A stretch of 64,000 bases of DNA, taken from contig CM060979.1 in NCBI GenBank assembly GCA_030765065.1, positions 103,466,350-103,530,349 on the forward strand, written 5' to 3'. The position numbers were made by a program, and so were the translations under genes. This document shows, piece by piece, positions 54,681 through 64,000 of this stretch (positions are counted from its first letter, which is position 1; the number at the start of each line of letters is the position of its first letter). The notes beneath the pieces were generated by a model. It was not told the origin of the DNA and made no database searches. It was given only the letters and a program-made list of their open reading frames with translations. The DNA is from Deroplatys truncata (taxonomy: Eukaryota > Arthropoda > Insecta > Mantodea > Mantidae).

Positions 54681-56190
54681 CTGCTCAAAAAAATTAGAGG
54701 AATACATGTTTAAGTTAAAGCCCAAAATAAAATAATGATACGATGTAAATTTTGACAGTCAGATATTACGTTTTGAAGCATTGCTTAAAATTAGAATAAC
54801 GTTCTTCTAAAAAAAATTCGTTTTTCTCTGAATAAATTAGTGAAGTTGAAAAATCTGTGGAAATCAAAGTGTGCGCTCTTTGAAGTATTGACTCATTATT
54901 TTTTAAAACAGGTTTTAAGAGCAATATGTGGTAGGAAATTGCTAGTTTGTGTTCTCTGAGGCTAATACACAGCAATGCTGCATTTAATGAAACATCAGTC
55001 GCACAAACTGTTGCGTGGATTGAAGATGGCATTCCATTCGCTGTCTTCAGGATTCTTCATGTCAGTACTTCTGTCATTCATAGGGCTTGGAAGCGATATT
55101 TAGAGTCAGGTGAATACGAGAGACGGCCCGGACAAGGGCGTAAGAAAAATACAACAGAGGTACAGGATAGATATCTTGTCCTATCAGCTTTTCGCTGACG
55201 TATATCTACAAAATGAGTACGAACAACTGAAGTGGTGATTTCTGTTCAGACTGTATGAAACAGGCTGAGAAATGCAGAGTTGAAATCTAGAATTCCTTTT
55301 AAAGCACCTCGTTTGACACGTCAGCACAAGGAAGCCGGCTGAGATTTGCTCAGAATCATCTCAACTGCCAGCTCTGCCAATGGAAGGCTGTTCTCTTCCC
55401 AGACAGTTAAGGTTTTATTTGATTTGATAGGTTGTGGTAGTCGTACACGTGCATGGAGATGCCCTTGTGGATGTCTTGTTCCAGCCACTATTATTGAACA
55501 TGGCAGATTTGAAGGCGGTTTGGTTGTGGTTTGGGTTGGCATTACTGTTGAGTCTCGGACAGAACTTGTCCCACACCGCATGAATGCTGATATTTACATT
55601 AATAACATTATCCTGCAACATATCGTACCCGCTGCATGTGGAATGATTCGCAATTTTCTTCTAATGCATCATAACGCTAAAGCCCATACAGCACGGAATA
55701 TCAAAGATGTTCTACAAGAAATGCAAAATTCGGGTAATGGACTGGCTGAATACACTCCTGACCTCAATCAGATTGAGCATCTGTGGAATAAGCTGGAAAA
55801 GCTAGTTCGCGAGCGACCTGCTGTGCTACAGAACCTGGGAGAACTCGCAAATGCACTCAATGAAAAATGTGAGAAAATCTCACAAATAGCTATTAGGAGG
55901 CTGGTGCGATGCATGCCACTAGGTGTTATTTCAGCTCACGGAGGATACATCACGTACTGATTGTTGAAAGAACCATTGAAGTACTCATTAGTAAACAATG
56001 TAATATTGTACTTCCAGTTTGTTTTGTGTACAAATCAATAATTTTATGTTATTTCTAATCCTGTGAAATAAAAGTTTGTTAGAATGTCTATTATAATTTT
56101 ACACAATTTTTCAAATTATACTTACAAACTGTCAAAAACTGAGTTGTATCAATATTTATTGGGACTTTGGTTTTTCCTCGAATGCAATTG
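54681..56190 (+). mobile_element. Tc1-like element, right TIR decayed
   Basis: The left end CTGCTCAAAAAAATTAGAGG follows TA (54679-54680) and is a typical Tc1-type TIR. The right side shows only the inner part (TTTTTCCTCGAAT at about 56180) and then diverges. One broken transposase is carried on the plus strand. Confidence 0.7.
54947..55960 (+). pseudogene. Tc1-like transposase, frameshifted, catalytic Asp lost
   Basis: The N-terminal part reads SVAQTVAWIEDGIPFAVFRI, HRAWKRYLESGEYERRPGQG (helix-turn-helix plus GR-rich linker) and QDRYLVLSAFR, then a stop at 55196. Further frames give KAVLFPDS followed by a stop where FSDESRF is expected. An open segment from 55346 then has VVVWVGITVESRTELV, NNIILQHIVPAACGMIRNFL and LLMHHNAKAHTARN. 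The HDNA second catalytic Asp has become His. It continues with YTPDLNQIEHLWNKLEKLV, which retains D and E of the third motif, and ends RRLVRCMPLGVISAHGGYIT plus Y. It is a DD34E family member, now dead. Confidence 0.85.
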
Positions 56191-56194
56191 CAAT

Positions 56195-56330
56195 GGTAAC
56201 TCAAGCGGTAACTCAAGCGGCACGGATAGCCGATGATCTATCTTTCGAGTCTCGATACTGGCATTGCATTCTAGTGTGATTCAGCATTCCGCTTAATGCT
56301 AACCCACGGCTAGCTTGCCGTTATAAAGCA
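56195..56330 (+). repeat. Possible tRNA-like SINE fragment
   Basis: A 12-bp tandem duplication (GGTAACTCAAGC twice) is followed by CACGGATAGCCG and box B-like TTTCGAGTCTCGA. The support is thin. Confidence 0.25.
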
Positions 56331-56391
56331 ACCTGCAAATATTATACTTAACTTTGAAATAGCTCCCCAAATCTTGCTTCTTTTTCCCCAT

Positions 56392-57150
56392 TTTTACTTC
56401 AGAAGAAGTATTGTATTCCACTCAAAAATTCAATGTCGAGATTTCATTGGAAATGCATATTTTGAGGCGACGTGATTCCAAAAATCACTTTAGAAATAGG
56501 TCAGTATGTGTGTGTGAACACGTAACCCAAAATCAAAATGTCCGATAAATACCAAACTTGGTATTTAGGTTCAGCATCCCCCAAAGATATGACACAAATA
56601 TTTTCAAGAAAATTACCCCACGCCAAACTACTCTTTACATGGAAGATTTTTCAATTTTTTGGATATTTTAAAAAATGACAAACGATTTTCATTAACATAC
56701 TGGCACACAAATTATGTAAAATTATTTCTTTTGCGATACTAATCATTTCCAAATATTCTTTGGTATTGGTTTAAAGCCTCAACTACTACTTAAACCTTTT
56801 TTAAATTGTGTGTCACTATAAGATGTTTTCTGGTGGTCATGGAAAGAGAACGAAATTTCAAAGCCATCACACAGCTTGGAAATATGATTTCTATATCTCT
56901 ATAACGACGATAATTAACATATCTTATATTTCCCAAATCTTTGGTATAATCAAAAGTGCTCAGATTCCTTTTTTCAGTTTAATTTCCTGCAGCTATAGCT
57001 GCTCCTGCTTCTGTTTCAGCTTTAGTACATTCTTTATCTCTTACACTTACTGCATTCCCCTTGTACCTGCAACGAAATATCATAAAACCATTTCTGTAAA
57101 CGTTTATCTCGATTAACATGAAGTAGATAGAAGAATAAATTTCTAATATT
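56392..57150 (-). repeat. Repeat A, minus strand, 5' end facing its neighbour
   Basis: The reversed landmarks are CACTCAAAAATTCAATGTCG, AAATACCAAACTTGGTATTT and TCGATTAACATGAAGTAGAT. The middle is partly diverged (56700-57000). Confidence 0.55.
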
Positions 57151-57159
57151 AGTTTATGG

Positions 57160-58085
57160 AAAAAAGACTTCCTCTACCCGATATCTTCTAATGTTATATC
57201 TATTCTGCAAAACTATTCTTACAAAAGCCTATTCTTCTAGTTCTTGTTAATCGAGATAAACGTTTTCAGAAATACCTTTTATTACGCTTTCGTTATGGGT
57301 ACAAGAGGGTACAAGAGGCTGAAGTGATTTTAAAATCTTTAAAAAGCCGGTTGCAGTCATGGCCAAAATACTTATCATACTCTTTGCATGACCAAGATAA
57401 AAAAGTGAATACAACTTAGCACTTGATAAATATTTGAAAATTCAAACCAATAACAAAGAATATTTCGGAAATGGTAAATGCCATAAAAATTATTTGACAA
57501 TTATGCTTATGTTTTAACGTGATCTAATTTTTTGTGTAGTAAAGGTAAGGTACGGACGAACGGAGGGAATCTCAGAAACTGGGGACGAGGTCAGCCGTCC
57601 ACTTGTGCTTCTACCGTGACCCTGGGAGGGAGGGAGGGATGAGGAGACAGACTTGAAGGGCGACCAGATCCGGATGACAACGGACGCAAGCACAGACGTT
57701 GTTTCCAGACGTTTTTAGATTGAACCCCTCCAACGCCACCTGAGCCCGCAAGCCTCCGGGGATCCCCCGAAGGAGTTCCCGCCTAAAAACACCCAAGAGC
57801 GGGTACCAGCCGAGCACTCCCTGGACGAGTCAGGACGAAACTTCCACAGAGCGCACAGTCACCGTCCAGCCGCAACCCGCCGAACATCCTCGCCTGATCC
57901 TACAATCCTGTAAACAGACTCTGTGTTCACAGACATACTGATACACTGACACACAGACAGACACACGGGTCTATTTTTAAAAATGCTTTTTCTGGATACA
58001 GAGGCCTGTGAAATCTCTGTATCGAATATTTGGGGAAACGCAATACCTTCTCTACCTACAATGTACGTAGTAGAGAAAATAAAAA
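57160..58085 (+). repeat. Repeat A, plus strand, with a GC-rich insert
   Basis: The copy goes from AAAGACTTCCTCTACCCGAT to ACGTAGTAGAGAAAATAAAA. It is head-to-head with the minus copy on its left. Its middle, between GTGTAGTAAAGG and TGTGTTCACAGACATAC, is replaced by the segment at 57550-57915. Confidence 0.6.
57550..57915. other. GC-rich replacement segment inside repeat A
   Basis: About 365 bp with strongly raised G+C (GGGAGGGAGGGAGGGATGAG, CCGGGGATCCCCCGAAGGAG) takes the place of the repeat A section normally between the GTAGTAAA block and the CA tract. A 68-residue minus-strand frame inside has no recognisable domain. Its origin is unknown. Confidence 0.45.
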
Positions 58086-58099
58086 TCGGCTCTGTTTAG

Positions 58100-58640
58100 G
58101 AGAATCTCGGGCAACAAGAAGTCGTACGTTAAGCAGTGAACAGAGAATAAAAATATTCCTGCGTTTAAAGTGATTCAGGCATTCAAATTGGTGTCGGTGA
58201 AGACTTGGTGTAGACAGCAGTACTGTGTCAAAAACATTTTCGGAAGTACTGGCAGCAGTTGAAAGAAACACCAATTAGTGGATTAAGTTTCCAACTTAAT
58301 CTGTTGCTGAAATTGAAATGCTCAGATACAATGGCAAGAACGAGTATATTTGCTTGGGCTATAAGAGCAATTGATTGTACACACGTGTTAATTAAGAAAC
58401 CAAGCGCATACGGAGATGAATACGAGAAAAAGAAAGAACTGAATTTCTTAGACCTAGTATTAATATTAATTGTAATGCAGCAGAGGAATTCCCAGAGTCG
58501 ACATTACATGGTCCGAATCTTCACATAATTCTAGAATTTGGAAAAGCTCTGATATTTTTAAAGTTGTTTGTAAACAGTTCCCGGGAGACAGGTTAACTAT
58601 GCCCTCCATGACCTACCGTTTTAAATGCTCGGGATAAATA
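58100..58640 (+). pseudogene. HARBI1-like PIF/Harbinger nuclease relic
   Basis: Joining frames, the text reads IGVGEDLGVDSSTVSKTFSE and VLAAVERN, then WAIRAIDCTHVLIKKPSAYG, DEYEKKK, and in another frame ESTLHGPN-type text followed by SSDIFKVVCKQFPGDRL. GAIDCTHV.I..P...GDEY...K and the later SD.F....R.FPG blocks are the HARBI1 nuclease DDE domain; the Asp of IDCTHV is the first catalytic residue. At least three frameshifts or stops are present. It directly follows repeat A. The next 340 bp are unrecognised. Confidence 0.65.
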
Positions 58641-58982
58641 AACTGTAAATGCAACTGGTCGATGAGATTACCAGACACTCAAAGTACTCGAGTTGACCGA
58701 GTGGTGACATTCTACTAACTATAAGTTTTATACACACGAAAAATGATTGTATGTTATTCCGCTCCATGCACTGGCACACTTCGACTCAAGAGTTTATTCA
58801 ATTGTTTTATTCACACCACCCAATGTGAGTAAGAGACACGATTTGAAAACATAAGTAGAGCTTACACTTGTAAACAGATCCTTATCTTTTCGCATAGCCA
58901 GGCTCTAAGCAGTCATAAGGTAACGTCAGGTCTGGTTTTAAACTACCAACATGCTCACAAGCTTGGCAGAACAGAATGAAGC

Positions 58983-60078
58983 TGAGGCAGTATTTTTAAC
59001 ACTTAAAGATTTTAATCAAATTATAAATATAAATTTGAATAACAGCCCGCTTTAAAACAATATGTGCATGTAACAATATCTAAAAAGTGTATATTACAGT
59101 CATTGTATATGTTTATATTATTGTATTCATGTGTAATAATGTTATGTGAATGTATTACGTAATTTAATAATGTAGGAGCTGTGAAAATAATAAGCTAAAC
59201 GTTGCTAACAATGAGGTAACCTTGAGGCAATAATGAGTAAGGAAGTTTAAATTCTACCAGTCATTATTAGAGCAGCAATAATGTAAATTTTGAGACAGTT
59301 TAAAAATAGCCAATCAACAACCAGAAAAAGCTTCAGTTAAATGAAAGTATTATATTGGAGTAGGATTAGCCAATCAGAGACTTGAAATACAGAAATTTAC
59401 AAGTTTAGACGGTTGAAATCAATTCAGTTACCTCCAAACAGTGCTCATAACCAGACGTGTTGAGACAGTGATTGTAACCGGATGCGTGATGCGTCCTCGA
59501 GAGATTTTATACATATTTTGAGTGAGACGAAAATAGTATACGCGTTAAAAAAGCGCAAGTATTAAATAAAAGACTCTCACAGCTCTCGATATCAGTGAAG
59601 TGCTATTTAATTTGTGTCAAGGATTAATAAAAAGGAGTGAATTAAAACTTAAAAATCTGTGTAAGCCTAAATTCTTACTCGTACCAAAACCCTGCAAAGA
59701 GAAACTTGTCTCTAAAAGAAATACTGACGCAGCCGAGGCAAACATAAATATAATATCTAAATAAACAGTCAAATTACAAAGCTAATATTTTTAAAACTTG
59801 GGGCGAAGGCTACCGGAAACAGGGTACTATACGTGCGGTTGCAACTACTACAAGTTCGGCTTCCCAACAGTTGAAATATAATACATCTTCTACAAACTGA
59901 CTTTCAATACGTAGCAGCAACTCCTACTCAAATCGGTTTTTGATACGTAGCAGCAAACAACGTAAAGAACAATTCTACTTCAAATTGGCATCCATGCGTG
60001 GAGCTAAATAAATAAAAAACTCCAACAAAACACCTTCAAATTGACGCCCAAAGTGTGATGCAAATAACGTGACAAACC
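58983..60078 (+). repeat. Repeat B copy 3: LTR-like body plus leader units
   Basis: The body starts TGAGGCAGTATTTTTAACAC and reaches GGGGCGAAGGCTACCGGAAA at about 59820. The leader that follows repeats an about 45-bp unit four times in diverged form: TGACTTTCAATACGTAGCAG, CGGTTTTTGATACGTAGCAG, TTGGCATCCATGCGTGGAGC and TTGACGCCCAAAGTGTGATG. No gag/pol follows; the next sequence is the LINE RNase H fragment. Confidence 0.5.
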
Positions 60079-60079
60079 A

Positions 60080-60613
60080 ACATCTTCAAAGCACAACTCA
60101 TGGGTGCCAGGTCATAGTGGCATAGAGGGAAATGAAAAAGCTGATGAACTTGCAAGACAAAGAGCAGCTTCAAAATTTATTGGACCAGAGCCGGCTCTAG
60201 GAACTTTTCTACGTTTAGTAACAGAGGCTATTAAAAACTGGCCCAAAGTAGAACATCACAAAACCTGATTTAAAACTCCATGAAATAAACATGGTAAACT
60301 AGAAGACCTTGTAATAAAAGAGCTGAAAGCTTATTTAAATGTAACAGACTTCAGCTGAGAACAATTATTGCATTTCTCACAGGACATGCTCCTGTAAAAA
60401 GCATCCTAACACATGGGAGTGTTTCAGGATAACTCAGATTGCAGATTGTGCAAGAAAGAAACTGAAACAGCCCATCACATTATATGCTTCTGTGAGGGCT
60501 TGGCTCACAGGAGATATATTGCTTTTGAGAAAATGTTTTTAGAACCAAAAGAATTAAAGTATATCTGTTATGATACTGTATTCGTTGGTAAAGGGTTCAG
60601 GTATAGTATATAG
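60080..60613 (+). pseudogene. Non-LTR retrotransposon ORF2 C terminus (RNase H and Cys/His motif)
   Basis: The frame starts with SWVPGHSGIEGNEKADELAR, the C-terminal RNase H block with its Asp found in LINEs of the I/Jockey/R1 side. It continues GPEPALGTFLRLVTEAIKNW, has stops and frame breaks around 60260-60410, and ends with CRLCKKETETAHHIICFCEG, a C-X2-C-X7-H-X4-C motif. LAHRRYIAFEKMF follows, and TAG at 60611. This is a different LINE lineage from the one at 30.5-35.3 kb. Its 5' part is missing. Confidence 0.75.
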
Positions 60614-61626
60614 GGTTTAAAACGAGACAGAGCAGAATGAGCCCAAGGCTGAAGTGTGTCCGGAGCAATGACGAAAATCTGTATCGAACAAGACAAGACA
60701 TGACAAGAGACACGATTAAGAATGCAATTTGGTGGCAGAGCATGATTACGATTTACGGACCTCTGGGTTATGGACCAGCACGCTTTCACTGAGCCATCTA
60801 TACAACTTATATTACTATATTCTTCATATTCTGGTTACGGAACTGTCCATCGGTCTCGGCATAAGCTTTGTCTCTTTTATGATCCTCCATCTCCTTTTTT
60901 TTAATTATAAATTTTATTATGACATTTTGGATAAATTATTATACTCCCAAGTGAGTCTGTATAGTCATTTCCATAATTTACTTGGTTGTTTAATGGTAAT
61001 ACACGGGTAGCTTTTAAACCTCAAATGAGGATTTAATGCATTTCATTTACCTCTATTAGGTTTCTTTATGAAATGATTGTGCAATAATCTAAAGGACCTT
61101 TAATCTGATTCTTTCACTTTACGCTTCATAAATTTAATTGCGTAAAGTCCCGGAATGATGTAATAACGACGAAACATACTCTAATGTTTTAGTAATATTA
61201 TGAAAAATGTGCGAGCATTTTATTACTAATTTCCATAACATTCCCGACAACTTTGCAAATTATGGAATGTTTCGCTACTAAGCATCTTTTAATGGCGAAA
61301 AAGATATCGCAATCGTGGTTTAAGCTAAAATGTTAAACATTTGTACCTTCTCTTGGATCATGTAGTTATATATCATAATACCCAAACCTCTTATATCAAT
61401 ATTCAACTAAATAGGGGTGAAACTGGCGAATTTAAATATTCATTTCGGAAATAGCACACAATATCCAGTCGTCAAGAAAAATAATGTTTTGAATTATAAA
61501 TTATAAGTATCGGTTGAGTAGTTTCTGATGTTATACTGGATATGTTTTCCTCACTTCATATACTTACCTATTTAGCTTACACTAGTAGTGTAAAAATAAA
61601 AATGCAAGAGGAAATACAGCAGTTTC
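60614..61626. other. Intergenic, possible LINE 3' UTR at the left
   Basis: GTTTAAAACGAGACAGAGCA and the next 100 bp may be the 3' UTR of the LINE fragment. The rest is unrecognised AT-rich DNA. Confidence 0.4.
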
Positions 61627-62320
61627 TGTTTTCTCTACCACGCACACAGTAGGTAAAGAAGGTATTGCATCCACCCAAAAACTTGATGCTGGAACTTCAA
61701 GAAAACACATGTTTTGAGGTCCCCTGAATCCAAAAACATTTTAGAAAAAGGTCTGTGTGTGTGTCTGTGAACAGCATAACTCAAAAACAAAAAGTCGGAT
61801 AAATACCAAATTTGGTATTTAGGTTCAGTACCATCCAAAGATGAGACACTAAGATATTCACGAAAATCTCCCACCCCAAACTATCCTTTACATGAATCTT
61901 TTTTCGACATCTTTTGTTTTCTCAAAAATGGCTCTATCGATTTTGATTAAAGTACCATATATTAAAGATATTTACATGAAATATAAACTTTATATCTTGA
62001 ATTTTCTGTGAATAGCCTGTGAAGCCCTCTTCTTGCGAAAGGAATTTTATATAATCTTGTACAAAACTGACAAACCCACCACACAAAAAATGTAGATCTC
62101 TTTAAAACACACAGCTTATTTCAAATAAGTTCTTGCGGCATAAGCCATTTCCTAGATATCCGTTATATCCGTTAATTATTATTAAATGTTCCCATTGTCC
62201 AATACTTGGTCATTTTACAAAGTCTTTTCGACATTCAGTCTTTAAGGCAGCATATAGCCTCCTGTTCTTAAACATTGTAATAGAACAGTGACTATCAATG
62301 TTCTCTTGATATCTACAGAA
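61627..62320 (-). repeat. Repeat A, minus strand
   Basis: It begins TTTTCTCTACCACGCACACA, has a short GT tract (GTGTGTGTGTCTGTGAACAG), AAATACCAAATTTGGTATTT and CTCTATCGATTTTGATTAAA, and fades before its 5' end. Confidence 0.65.
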
Positions 62321-62519
62321 TGATTCAAAAATGCTTTTACAAAGTTTGAGGACAGGTTCCTTACACCGAAACAAGTAAAAAAGAAGTTCGTGTAAACATG
62401 TGTCCCAAAATCCTTCGTTTTCAATTTATTAAATTTCAAAATGTTATTAGTAAAAGAATTTTAAAGTGGCATATTAATCTATTTTTGACGTTGGCAGATA
62501 GTTAGGAGGTGTTTCAACA

Positions 62520-62917
62520 CATAAACTCACATCAGATGCTCCAAATGACCTCCTCTTGCATCTAGACGCACGTGCACCCGTCGAATCATGGACTGTCGCA
62601 CCCTGTCAAATATTCCCTAACGGTGTCAAAGGTTTCGCAGGCTTCTATGATACGTCGAAGAAGAGTTTCTTCATCCGAGCTGTCTGCTGCATAAACAATT
62701 GGGAAGTGCAGGCCATAGAAGTGGTCCTGATCCTATCCATACCAGGCACGCGACGATGAACAGCAGCAAAGGTTGGATAACTCGGTTGTCTTCGCTCTGG
62801 AAACGACCTGCTACAGTCGTGCGACCTGGCATCCATTACCATTCGCGCGGCCGTACATAAAAGCCATTTCCGCCTGCTCACGAAATGAATATTGTTACAT
62901 ACTGGGGTGAGGGCCAA
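62520..62917 (-). pseudogene. Internally deleted mariner-superfamily transposase, minus strand
   Basis: The N-terminal helix-turn-helix region is readable in pieces on the minus strand (REQAEMAFMYGRANGNG-like text, SFPERRQPSYPTFAAVHRRV). After a gap comes IIEACETFDTVREYLTG, and in another frame SMIRRVHVRLDARGGHLEHL and a stop. The N- and C-terminal ends of an insect transposase are thus joined with the whole catalytic core missing. Confidence 0.6.
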
Positions 62918-62929
62918 AAGGTTTCCAGC

Positions 62930-64000
62930 TAAAAGTATTAAATTTTAATTATCTCAGCATGCACATTGGGAGACGTCGCTGCAGGGTGCGGCAGTCACCT
63001 CCTTCGTCCGTGCTGTAGGCTTACCTTGATGCTTCTCCCGTTGGTTCCAGAAGTCCTCAGTGTGTTGGTTCTCTTCAATTTTATCCTCGGCTAGCTGCAG
63101 TAATTTTCCTTAAACAATATGGGAGCATGGACTTATCCTTGGTAAAGGAATCGTAGATCTCGGATGGTGATATAAGAAGACATAGACGTGCTTTGTTTAT
63201 GAAAAGATGACACTGCCGTTTCTTTTTATTTAATTAACACTCGTAGTATACAACACTTGTATTGACGCCGTAAACTACTGTCCACCGCTGTTAAACTACG
63301 GCGCGAATATGACACGAAGTTTAAATATGCTTATTATCTCTTTACGAGTAGCGGATCTTAGGTGTGTTTCTAAAACTGTCTTGATTCCCTTTTTGGCGCG
63401 ATATCTCACACATCCTGCAGCATCTCTCCCTGACCACACATGACAAAAACTGTCGAACAAACTGCAATGCTAAAGTGACATGATAAAACTCTCTTGCTTA
63501 AACTGCCTTGACAAAACTGACGATAAAAACTGTCTGATAAACTGCCCCGAATTTGCTCCAAACAGATCCTTTTATAGTCTCAGGCTTCTGGGGCTGCTTC
63601 CTTTCCAATTGGTCCATTTTTAGCGCCACTCGACGCGTCTAACTATTTCGAATAAACTTCCAGGGATCTCATTGGTCCAAATTTAATATAAATCGCGGCT
63701 TTTCCTACATTTACCGTTAGGCTATCTGTCTCGCTCACTTGGTCACGGCGAATTATCAAATAAAGGGACAAAGGCGTTACACCCTCGCTGTAGGAATAAT
63801 GGCACTGCGACCGAAGAGATGTCATAAACCTAGGTTTTCTGCCTTCGAAAGCACTATTCCTGTATCTAAAACATTTCGTCGTGGACAGTATTTTAACATA
63901 GCGCTTAAATTATTTACATTACACCATTTATAACTCTACTAATATTAGTAACCTAGATAGATACATAACGTTAAATCACCCTTCTTAAAATATACAAGCA
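62930..64000. other. Intergenic, with a hairpin and an AAACTG-rich stretch
   Basis: CGCCGTA and TACGGCG at about 63264-63303 can form a 7-bp hairpin. Between 63445 and 63545 the motif AAAACTG/AAACTGC recurs at 10-20 bp spacing. Neither is assigned. The remainder is unrecognised. Confidence 0.35.

Noticed and set aside
57611..57817. A 68-residue minus-strand frame (LGVFRRELLRGIPGGLRAQV)
   Set aside because: It lies in a short GC-rich segment where open frames are expected by composition. No domain or context supports it.
1..64000. CRISPR arrays, bacterial promoters, Shine-Dalgarno sites or operons
   Set aside because: The DNA is eukaryotic. The tandem repeats here are transposon units or microsatellites with no regular short repeat-spacer pattern.
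1..64000. rRNA, U snRNA genes or integrated viral genes
   Set aside because: I looked for 5S, U1 and U6 landmarks and for viral polymerase or capsid-type motifs and saw none. The only reverse-transcribing relics are LINEs and LTR-like repeats without genes.

Overview
This is a stretch of AT-rich eukaryotic nuclear DNA, most likely from an insect or other arthropod with a large, repeat-heavy genome. The evidence is the spliceosomal exons separated by introns of more than 10 kb, a nuclear-type tRNA-Trp gene with a pol III terminator, tRNA-derived SINEs, and many Tc1/mariner-superfamily relics of the kinds common in arthropods. The species cannot be named from the sequence. There are no bacterial operons, rRNA genes or CRISPR arrays.

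Host genes. The one convincing protein-coding gene lies on the + strand and is split into three widely spaced exons: 4925-5052, 15600-15747 and 29514-29603. All three have consensus splice sites, their phases match across both introns, and a stop codon is followed about 60 bp later by AATAAA. They encode about the last 120 residues of a protein I do not recognise; its start lies to the left of the window or was not found. The only other host-type gene is a tRNA-Trp(CCA) gene at 53228-53299.

Repeats. Almost everything else is repeats and transposon relics. A family of about 0.9 kb, called repeat A here, occurs in roughly 25 whole or partial copies on both strands. It ends in inverted CTTTCTCTAC / GTAGAGAAAG, has a (CA)n tract inside, and in places forms head-to-tail arrays (8.2-10.8 kb, 22.99-24.27 kb and 38.76-43.05 kb). 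Repeat B (four copies, at 1, 1370, 46337 and 58983) looks like an LTR plus leader with primer-binding-site-like tandem units. Several tRNA-headed SINE families are present, some as direct or inverted pairs.

Transposons. From left to right: a candidate solo LTR (3565-3906), a maT-like fragment (3.9-4.2 kb), a mariner with TIRs (6089-6838), a Harbinger fragment (13.5 kb), a mariner-superfamily element with TIRs (18971-20282), an L1/Tx1-like LINE with broken ORF1 and ORF2 (30.55-35.27 kb, minus), a Tc1-like element with TIRs (35839-37218, minus), a TA-flanked MITE (45256-45813), a second MITE nested beside a repeat B copy (47185-47803), transposase fragments at 48.0 and 51.8-52.9 kb, a hAT-type MITE with a perfect 8-bp target duplication (53837-53991), a Tc1-like element (54681-56190), a HARBI1-like relic (58.1-58.64 kb), a LINE RNase H fragment (60.08-60.61 kb) and an internally deleted transposase (62.52-62.92 kb, minus). 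Every transposase seen carries frameshifts, stops or deletions, so none looks autonomous now. Nesting (mariner in A, LINE in A, MITE in B, short insert in mariner) gives a partial order of insertion.
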